A stretch of 8,033 nt of DNA, taken from positions 1-8,033 of the forward strand of contig JAGAQS010000286.1 in NCBI GenBank assembly GCA_017622635.1, written 5' to 3'. This stretch comes from Ruminococcus sp. GTDB lineage: Bacteria; Bacillota; Clostridia; Oscillospirales; Ruminococcaceae. Shown here piece after piece: positions 1 through 6,165 of the stretch (position 1 is the stretch's first letter; every line of letters begins with the position of its first letter). The notes beneath the pieces were generated by a model. The model searched no databases. It was given only the letters and a program-made list of their open reading frames with translations, and was not told the origin of the DNA. Both the position numbers and the translations under genes were made by a program.

Positions 1-332
1 ACTTGGGTGTTACCGCAACTTTGGCACTTTTCGCAATCCTGCTGATTCAGTTCAGCGGAATGAGGGAAAAAGGTTTCAAAGGCTGGCTGAAAAGTTTCAA
101 GGAACCGATGCCTCTCATGATACCGATGAACATTCTTGAACTCGTCATCAAACCGCTTTCACTCTGTATGCGACTTTTCGGAAACGTTCTCGGTGCATTC
201 GTAGTCATGGAACTTATCAAAATGATTCTGCCTGTCGGACTTCCGCTTGTTTTCAGTTTCTATTTTGATATTTTCGACGGCTGTATTCAGGCATACGTCT
301 TTGTATTCCTCACATCGCTTTTCATGTCGTAA
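1..332 (+). CDS. atpB: ATP synthase Fo subunit a (3' end, partial)
   Basis: This is the C-terminal ~110 residues of the membrane stator subunit a, which forms the ion half-channels beside the c-ring. The gene starts left of the window; the reading frame is open from position 3 and ends with TAA at 330-332. The family signature is clear: LSLCMRLFGN contains the essential Arg (codon 171-173, equivalent to E. coli aR210). Gln at codon 288-290 in CIQAYVF matches E. coli aQ252. Two long hydrophobic helices surround these residues, and the protein ends shortly after the second one, as usual. One departure is that the motif after RLFGN is VLGAF rather than the common MxAGE, with a Glu four residues later (MEL). 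The TTG at position 3 is an internal Leu codon, not a start. The identification is firm; the N-terminus is not visible. Confidence 0.96.
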   Translation, partial: LGVTATLALFAILLIQFSGMREKGFKGWLKSFKEPMPLMIPMNILELVIKPLSLCMRLFGNVLGAFVVMELIKMILPVGLPLVFSFYFDIFDGCIQAYVFVFLTSLFMS

Positions 333-369
333 GCTATGGAAAGCGAATAACATTCACAGCAGAAAAAAA

Positions 370-389
370 ACCGCAGTTTATCCTGCGGT
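370..389 (+). promoter_or_regulatory. Intercistronic hairpin between atpB and atpE
   Basis: A perfect 7-bp stem, ACCGCAG (370-376) with CTGCGGT (383-389), encloses the loop TTTATC. Eight A residues (363-370) lie on its 5' side and no U-tract follows directly on the 3' side. Read as + strand mRNA it is therefore not a standard terminator. It sits in the 102-nt gap before the c-subunit gene, and c is needed in many more copies than a. In E. coli the atpB-atpE leader is known to boost atpE translation. Here, a role in RNA processing, stability or partial attenuation is inference. Confidence 0.5.
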
Positions 390-434
390 CTGCAATTATA
401 TTTTACTTAAATAATTTCACGGAGGTAATTTATC

Positions 435-656
435 ATGGGTTTAGTAGCAATAGGTGCAGGTCTTGCCGTTCTTACAGGCATGGGTGCAGGCATAGGTATA
501 GGTATCGCAACTTCCAAAGCGGCAGACGCTATAGCACGTCAGCCTGAAGCAAAAGGCGACATAAACAAGGCTCTTCTTCTCGGTTGTGCGTTGGCAGAAG
601 CTACGGCTATTTACGGTTTCGTTATCGCAATACTGATTATTTTCATACTCAAGTAA
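435..656 (+). CDS. atpE: ATP synthase Fo subunit c (c-ring proteolipid)
   Basis: This 73-residue hairpin membrane protein oligomerises into the rotating c-ring and carries ions across the membrane. Helix 1 contains the glycine repeat GxGxGxGxG (Gly15 to Gly23) used for tight helix packing. The polar loop ARQPEAKGDI (34-43) is the contact site for gamma and epsilon. Helix 2 holds the ion-binding Glu55 in LAEATAIYGF. Compared with the Na+-binding c of Ilyobacter tartaricus, the Gln32 position is Ile22 and the Ser66 position is Ala56, while Thr57 and Tyr60 are kept. Proton coupling is therefore the better prediction. GGAGG at 421-425 lies 9 nt before the ATG. Length and sequence are typical of the family. 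Confidence 0.97.
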   Translation: MGLVAIGAGLAVLTGMGAGIGIGIATSKAADAIARQPEAKGDINKALLLGCALAEATAIYGFVIAILIIFILK

Positions 657-704
657 TATTAATCGGTTATCGGCAGATGAATCAAAGAAAGGAAAAAAAG
701 TGAC

Positions 705-1214
705 ATGGACGCATTGAAAGGTACAATGCTTGACGTTAATATCTGGAATTTCATATGGTCTGCGGTAAATATCATAATACTGTTTATACTGCTTAAAATA
801 TTTCTTTTCAAGCCTATCAACAAAATCATGAACGAACGTACACGTTCAATTCAGGACGATATTGATTCCGCTGAAAAGTCACGAAAAGAAGCAGAAGAAC
901 TTAAACAACAGTATACCGACGACCTCAGCAGTGCAAAGGAAGAAGCTCAGAAAATAATCATGAAAGCACATGATGATGCAGAAGCCGAAAAAGCTGTTAT
1001 ACTGAAAAAATCACAGGAAGAAGCGTCCCAGATTATCAGCGACGCAGGAAAAACCATTGAAAACGAACGAAAAAGAGTTCTCCAGCAGGCACAGACTCAG
1101 ATTGCAGACCTTGCAATTGAAGCAGCGTCAAAAATCATCGGCGAAAACGTTGACGACGAAAAAAACCGCCGTCTTGTAGACGAATTTCTTTCTTCAGAGG
1201 AGGATAAAAGCTGA
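705..1214 (+). CDS. atpF: ATP synthase Fo subunit b (peripheral stalk)
   Basis: This 169-residue stator subunit anchors F1 to the membrane. One N-terminal membrane helix (about residues 13-36, ending at FKPI) is followed by a long charged, coiled-coil-like helix rich in Lys, Glu, Ala and Gln. The C-terminus ends in a family-like segment ([11 protein letters not shown], then LVDEFLS) that normally docks onto delta. Only one b gene is present, so a homodimer is expected, unlike the b/b' pair of photosynthetic bacteria. AAAGGA at 688-693 lies 11 nt before the ATG. Met8 (ATG at 726) is a possible but less supported start. The stop overlaps the next gene's ATG by one base (TGATG, 1212-1216), which suggests translational coupling to the delta-alpha frame. 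Length is within the usual range. Confidence 0.95.
   Translation: MDALKGTMLDVNIWNFIWSAVNIIILFILLKIFLFKPINKIMNERTRSIQDDIDSAEKSRKEAEELKQQYTDDLSSAKEEAQKIIMKAHDDAEAEKAVILKKSQEEASQIISDAGKTIENERKRVLQQAQTQIADLAIEAASKIIGENVDDEKNRRLVDEFLSSEEDKS
1196..1203 (+). promoter_or_regulatory. Ribosome binding site of the delta-alpha gene
   Basis: AGAGGAGG lies inside the 3' end of atpF, 10 nt upstream of the ATG at 1214. It supports that ATG as the start, even though the resulting delta N-terminus is about ten residues shorter than in most relatives. Confidence 0.8.
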
Positions 1215-3247
1215 TGAAAGACCTCGAAAAAGAATTTTTAAACGAACTTGTCAGACTTGATATTTCACAGGAAGATATCGACGAAACAAAAAACGTTTTC
1301 GCTTCATGTAAGGACGTTGCGGACACTCTCTCAAATCCCCTCGTCACACATGACGAAAAAAGAAACATAATAAAAAGAATTTTTCCGCAGAGTATGGAAA
1401 AATTCATAATGAACGCCGTGAAAAACGGAATCATTGACAGCCTGACGGAAATTTTTGACGAATACAGCGACATTCTCCTTGAAAAACAGGGCAGTATAAG
1501 AGCGGTTGTAAGATATGTTACGCCCCTTACCGAGTCCCAGCAGGCAGACCTGCGTAAATTTATTATGGACAGGTTTATCAAGGAGGACGTTTCAATAGAA
1601 TACCGCCACGACCCCGATTTAATAGGTGGTTTTATCCTTAATGCAGGTGATGTTGAGTACGACAAGAGCTACCGCACAAGCCTTAAACTCATGAAAGAAA
1701 CTCTGAAAAACAAGGCTTCCGAATTTGTCGAATCAGCTGACGACAGCAATGTAAAAAGCGGTACGGGTGATATTATTTCCGTCCTCAAGACAGAAGTAAA
1801 GGACTTTACCGTAAAATCAGGAACAACCGAAACAGGTTTCATAACAAGAATTGGTGACGGTATCGCAAGAGTACAGGGCATGAGCGGTGTAATGTACGGT
1901 GAACTCGTTGAATTTGAAAACGGTGTAAGAGGAATAGTGCAGAGTCTTGAAGAAAAAACTTCGGGTGTCGTTCTTCTCGGTGAGGAACACGGACTTACAG
2001 AGGGTTCTTCCGTAATACGTACAGGAAAACGTGCAGGTATCGGAGTAAGCGACGAACTTTTAGGACGTGTCGTTGATGCTCTCGGTTCTCCCATTGACGG
2101 ACTCGGTGCTATAAAAACAGACGACTACTTCCCTATCGAACGGGAAGCTCCGGGCGTTATTGAGCGTAAATCCGTAAATGTTCCGTTGCAGACGGGTATT
2201 CTCGCCATTGACTCAATGTTCCCGATAGGACGCGGACAGCGTGAACTTATAATCGGCGACAGACAGACGGGTAAGACCTCAATTGCAGTTGATACCATTA
2301 TAAACCAGAAAGGTCAGGACGTTATCTGTATTTATGTTGCGATAGGTCAGAAGTCCTCGACAGTCGCACAGGTTGTAAACACACTTAAAAAGTACGATGC
2401 CATGAAATATTCCGTCGTTGTTTCCGCATCGGCAAGCGAACCCGCACCTTTCCAGTATATCGCTCCATATTCGGGAACGGCTATGGCTGAATACTTCATG
2501 TCAAAGGGAAAAGACGTTCTTATAGTTTATGATGATTTGTCAAAGCACGCCGTTGCTTACCGTGCAATGTCGCTTCTGCTCCACAGACCGCCGGGACGTG
2601 AGGCATATCCGGGTGACGTTTTCTATCTGCACTCACGACTTCTCGAACGCTCCAGCCGTCTTGATGACGCACACGGCGGCGGTTCTCTTACCGCACTCCC
2701 CATTATTGAAACACTCGCAGGTGATATTTCGGCATATATCCCGACAAACGTTATTTCAATCACGGACGGACAGATTTTCCTTGAAAGCGAACTCTTCAAT
2801 TCAGGTTTGAGACCTGCTGTCAACTATGGTCTTTCCGTATCACGTGTAGGCGGTGCGGCACAGACCAAAGCAATGAAAAAGGCTTCGGGTAATCTCCGTA
2901 TAGATTTGGCACAGTTCAAGGAAATGGAAATCTTCACACAGTTTTCTTCCGAACTCGACAAAGCCACAACCGACCTGCTTAATCACGGTCGTATGCTTAC
3001 CGAACTCCTCAAACAGCCGTTGTACAATCCTCTCCCCCACTATGAACAGGTTATACTGCTTTATGTGGCACAGCATGGATTTCTTGACGACATTCCGTTA
3101 AAGGAAATAAAAAAATACTGTTCGGAACTTATGAACTACTTCAGAAGCTACGGTCAGGATATCATTGAGGAAATCGAGGAAAATAAAGTCCTTACAGATG
3201 ACCTTGCGGAAAGAATCGAAAGATTAGCTACAGCTTTCGAGGAATAA
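1214..3247 (+). CDS. atpHA: Fused ATP synthase F1 subunits delta and alpha
   Basis: This is a 677-residue single frame. Residues 1-174 are subunit delta, which links F1 to subunit b. Its C-terminal signature is [20 protein letters not shown], and it aligns without gaps to Bacillus subtilis delta over most of its length, though the first helix is shortened. Residues ~175-185 form a polar linker. From ~186 on the protein is subunit alpha: the N-terminal helix [13 protein letters not shown], the beta-barrel motif GDGIARVQG (214-222), the Walker A GDRQTGKT (348-355), the Walker B DD (440-441), the [11 protein letters not shown] region, and the arginine finger in [14 protein letters not shown] (Arg544). 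The C-terminal helical domain is complete, so alpha is near normal size (~498 residues). The two proteins are encoded separately in most bacteria. The identity of each half is firm from motifs; whether the product stays fused is unknown. A single-base sequencing error is unlikely, because both halves share one frame and no alpha start codon exists at the junction. Confidence 0.95.
   Translation: MKDLEKEFLNELVRLDISQEDIDETKNVFASCKDVADTLSNPLVTHDEKRNIIKRIFPQSMEKFIMNAVKNGIIDSLTEIFDEYSDILLEKQGSIRAVVRYVTPLTESQQADLRKFIMDRFIKEDVSIEYRHDPDLIGGFILNAGDVEYDKSYRTSLKLMKETLKNKASEFVESADDSNVKSGTGDIISVLKTEVKDFTVKSGTTETGFITRIGDGIARVQGMSGVMYGELVEFENGVRGIVQSLEEKTSGVVLLGEEHGLTEGSSVIRTGKRAGIGVSDELLGRVVDALGSPIDGLGAIKTDDYFPIEREAPGVIERKSVNVPLQTGILAIDSMFPIGRGQRELIIGDRQTGKTSIAVDTIINQKGQDVICIYVAIGQKSSTVAQVVNTLKKYDAMKYSVVVSASASEPAPFQYIAPYSGTAMAEYFMSKGKDVLIVYDDLSKHAVAYRAMSLLLHRPPGREAYPGDVFYLHSRLLERSSRLDDAHGGGSLTALPIIETLAGDISAYIPTNVISITDGQIFLESELFNSGLRPAVNYGLSVSRVGGAAQTKAMKKASGNLRIDLAQFKEMEIFTQFSSELDKATTDLLNHGRMLTELLKQPLYNPLPHYEQVILLYVAQHGFLDDIPLKEIKKYCSELMNYFRSYGQDIIEEIEENKVLTDDLAERIERLATAFEE
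1736..1768 (+). other. Delta-alpha junction linker
   Basis: Codons 175-185 read [11 protein letters not shown], a small, polar, flexible-looking stretch. They join the last delta helix ([16 protein letters not shown]) to the first alpha helix ([10 protein letters not shown]). By gapless comparison with B. subtilis alpha, residue 1 of a free alpha would fall near fusion residue 180, yet no ATG, GTG or TTG occurs in frame between codon 160 and codon 223. The linker could be a flexible tether or a protease target; which of these applies is inference. Confidence 0.7.
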
Positions 3248-3254
3248 AGGGAGG
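3248..3254 (+). promoter_or_regulatory. Ribosome binding site deciding the atpG TTG start
   Basis: AGGGAGG begins immediately after the delta-alpha stop codon and lies 9 nt before TTG at 3264. The next in-frame ATG is about 23 codons later, inside a conserved helix, so the TTG is the supported start. Confidence 0.8.
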
Positions 3255-3263
3255 TTTTTCATA

Positions 3264-4163
3264 TTGGCTAATATAAGGGAAATACGTGAACGTATCGCAA
3301 GTATAAAGCAGATACTCAAAATCACAAACGCCATGTACCTCATTTCTTCGTCGAAACTCAAAAAAGCAAGAAAGTCACTTGATGCCACAATGCCGTATTT
3401 TGAAAAGTTACAGACTACTATCGAGAGTATCCTTGAACATACCCCGCACACACGTCAGTTTTACTTTGACAAGAGACAGAACGTCCCCGACGAAAAGCGT
3501 AAAAAGGGATATATAGTCATTACGGCTGACAAAGGTCTGTGCGGAAGCTACAATCATAATATTCTCAAATATACGGAGCAGGAACTCGCCAAAACACCCG
3601 ATACCGATAACTGTTATCTCTTTATAATGGGTCAGGTCGGCAGAATGTACTTTCAGAACAGAGCCGCAAAAAAAGCATCTGTGGACGGTGAATTTCTCTA
3701 TACAACCCAGAACCCCACGCTTTACAGGGCAAGGGAAATAGCTGAACTCGTACTCGAAAAATTTGAAGAAAAAGAACTGGACGAAGTATATCTCATTTAT
3801 ACGGATATGATAAATTCAGGTCAGTATGAACCGAAAACCGTCCAGCTTCTGCCGTTCAGCCGTCGTCATTTCGGCAAGACGGCAGACGGTACTATGAAAA
3901 AACTGCCGAAAGCGTCGTTTGTTCCGTCACCTGAGGAAGTTATGGCGTATCTTATACCAAACTACGCAAAAGGCTTTATATACGGTGCAATGGTTGAGGC
4001 GTTCTGCTGTGAACAGCAGGCACGTATGACCGCTATGGACGCAGCAACAAACAGTGCCAGAGACATGATAAAAGATTTGTCGCTCCTCTACAACAGGGCA
4101 AGACAGGCTGCAATTACACAGGAAATTACGGAAGTTGTCAGCGGAGCAAACGGACTGGAATAA
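3264..4163 (+). CDS. atpG: ATP synthase F1 subunit gamma (central shaft)
   Basis: This 299-residue shaft subunit rotates inside the alpha3-beta3 ring. The N-terminal helix (NIREIRERIASIKQILKIT, then SSSKLKKAR) and the C-terminal helix (RMTAMDAATNSARDMIKDL, from about residue 254, then NRARQAAITQEITEVV) are the two conserved halves of the coiled coil. The central Rossmann-like domain begins near ADKGLCGSY (88-96), the local form of the SDRGLCG motif. Translation starts at TTG, supported by the ribosome binding site and by alignment of the first residues with the family start (MANxxEIRxRI). The protein is slightly longer than the common ~285 residues, with the extra residues apparently in the central domain. 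The gap to the preceding gene is 16 nt, as expected in one operon. Confidence 0.96.
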   Translation: MANIREIRERIASIKQILKITNAMYLISSSKLKKARKSLDATMPYFEKLQTTIESILEHTPHTRQFYFDKRQNVPDEKRKKGYIVITADKGLCGSYNHNILKYTEQELAKTPDTDNCYLFIMGQVGRMYFQNRAAKKASVDGEFLYTTQNPTLYRAREIAELVLEKFEEKELDEVYLIYTDMINSGQYEPKTVQLLPFSRRHFGKTADGTMKKLPKASFVPSPEEVMAYLIPNYAKGFIYGAMVEAFCCEQQARMTAMDAATNSARDMIKDLSLLYNRARQAAITQEITEVVSGANGLE

Positions 4164-4168
4164 TTCGG

Positions 4169-4175
4169 AAAGGAG
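4169..4175 (+). promoter_or_regulatory. Ribosome binding site deciding the atpD TTG start
   Basis: AAAGGAG lies 12 nt before TTG at 4188, a slightly long spacing. An in-frame TAA at 4182-4184 excludes a start further upstream. The first in-frame ATG (4260) would delete the conserved first beta strands, so TTG must be the start. Confidence 0.7.
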
Positions 4176-4184
4176 TTTGTGTAA

Positions 4185-5579
<1,395 letters not shown>

Positions 5580-5592
5580 AGGAGGTCTTTCA

Positions 5593-6003
5593 ATGGCTAA
5601 ATCCTTTCATCTCGAAATTATCGCTTCCGACAGGGTTTTCTATCAGGGCGAATGTGAACATCTCGTCATTACCGCAATAGACGGTCTTATAGGCATTATG
5701 TACGGTCATGAACCGTTAGTCACTTCCCTGCCGACAGGTGAACTGAAATATATGGTTGACGGTGAATGGCACTATGCCGCAATTTCCGAGGGATTTATAG
5801 AAGTTATGCCCGAATCGTCAATAATTCTTGCGGATTCATGTGAACTTCCCGAAGAAATTGACATAAAACGTGCGGAGGAAGCAAGGGAACGTGCAGAAGA
5901 AAAAATGCGTCAGAAACAGAGTATAATGGAATATTATCACACTCAGGCGGCTCTCAACAGAGCTATGAACAGACTGAAACTGTCACAGAAACACTTTAAA
6001 TAA
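5593..6003 (+). CDS. atpC: ATP synthase F1 subunit epsilon
   Basis: This 136-residue rotor-foot subunit has an N-terminal beta sandwich (about 1-85, with the GHEPL motif near residues 39-42) and two C-terminal helices that can act as an ATPase brake. The segment IDIKRA (89-94) and the two arginines in NRAMNR (Arg123, Arg127) match the I(L)DxxRA motif and the arginine pair that bind ATP in Bacillus PS3 epsilon. Asp90, Arg93, Arg123 and Arg127 correspond to PS3 positions 89, 92, 122 and 126. This predicts an ATP-sensing brake. The ribosome binding site AAAGGAGG (5578-5585) overlaps the atpD stop codon, 7 nt before the ATG. This is the last gene of the operon, followed by a terminator. Confidence 0.95.
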   Translation: MAKSFHLEIIASDRVFYQGECEHLVITAIDGLIGIMYGHEPLVTSLPTGELKYMVDGEWHYAAISEGFIEVMPESSIILADSCELPEEIDIKRAEEARERAEEKMRQKQSIMEYYHTQAALNRAMNRLKLSQKHFK

Positions 6004-6007
6004 TCCC

Positions 6008-6043
6008 AATTTTCCCCTGTCCTTACGGGCGGGGAAAATTTTT
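6008..6043 (+). terminator. Intrinsic terminator of the atp operon
   Basis: A perfect 10-bp stem, AATTTTCCCC (6008-6017) with GGGGAAAATT (6031-6040), is extended inward by GTCC (6019-6022) pairing with GGGC (6027-6030, one G:T pair) around the loop TTAC, with a single bulged T at 6018. A run of five T follows (6039-6043). It starts 5 nt after the atpC stop and is a textbook rho-independent terminator. Confidence 0.93.
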
Positions 6044-6086
6044 ATCGTAATTCACAAGAATCAGTACATAAATTTTGCAGAGATAC

Positions 6087-6115
6087 TTGACTTTTCTGTA
6101 AAAATATAGTACAAT
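6087..6115 (+). promoter_or_regulatory. Sigma-A promoter of secDF
   Basis: The -35 box TTGACT (6087-6092) and the -10 box TACAAT (6110-6115) are separated by exactly 17 bp of AT-rich sequence. Each box differs from consensus at one position. Transcription should begin near 6122, giving a leader of about 44 nt. The position right after the atp terminator shows that secDF is transcribed on its own. No operator or riboswitch is visible in the short leader. Confidence 0.88.
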
Positions 6116-6152
6116 ATTAATAATTGTCAGACAGACAGAACAAAAATATTTT

Positions 6153-6158
6153 AGGAGG
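6153..6158 (+). promoter_or_regulatory. Ribosome binding site deciding the secDF GTG start
   Basis: A perfect AGGAGG lies 7 nt before GTG at 6166 but only 1 nt before an in-frame ATG at 6160. The normal spacing range (about 5-9 nt) selects the GTG. The two starts differ by only two residues. Confidence 0.75.
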
Positions 6159-6165
6159 CATGGCT

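Noticed and set aside
391..415. AT-rich stretch before atpE as a possible internal promoter
   Set aside because: TATATT-like elements are present, but no acceptable -35 box lies at the right spacing. AT richness alone is not enough.
435..656. Na+-translocating ATP synthase
   Set aside because: The Gln and Ser ligands required for Na+ binding in helix 1 and helix 2 are replaced by Ile22 and Ala56, so proton coupling is favoured.
1749..1754. An ATG immediately followed by TAA at the delta-alpha junction, in another frame
   Set aside because: It encodes nothing, has no ribosome binding site, and could arise by chance. It is not evidence of a programmed frameshift, since no slippery sequence accompanies it.
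1736..1770. The delta-alpha fusion as a sequencing or assembly error
   Set aside because: Both halves are in the same frame with no frameshift signature. A free alpha would also need a start codon and ribosome binding site here, and neither exists. The gapless alignment continues on both sides of a plausible linker. A single wrong base would not explain all of this, though it cannot be fully excluded from one sequence.
6126..6139. Short CAGA tandem repeat in the secDF leader
   Set aside because: About three copies of a 4-base unit is too short to be meaningful, and no pairing or binding-site symmetry is seen.
6160..6162. ATG at 6160 as the secDF start
   Set aside because: It lies only 1 nt after AGGAGG, too close for normal initiation. 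GTG at 6166 has the ideal 7-nt spacing.
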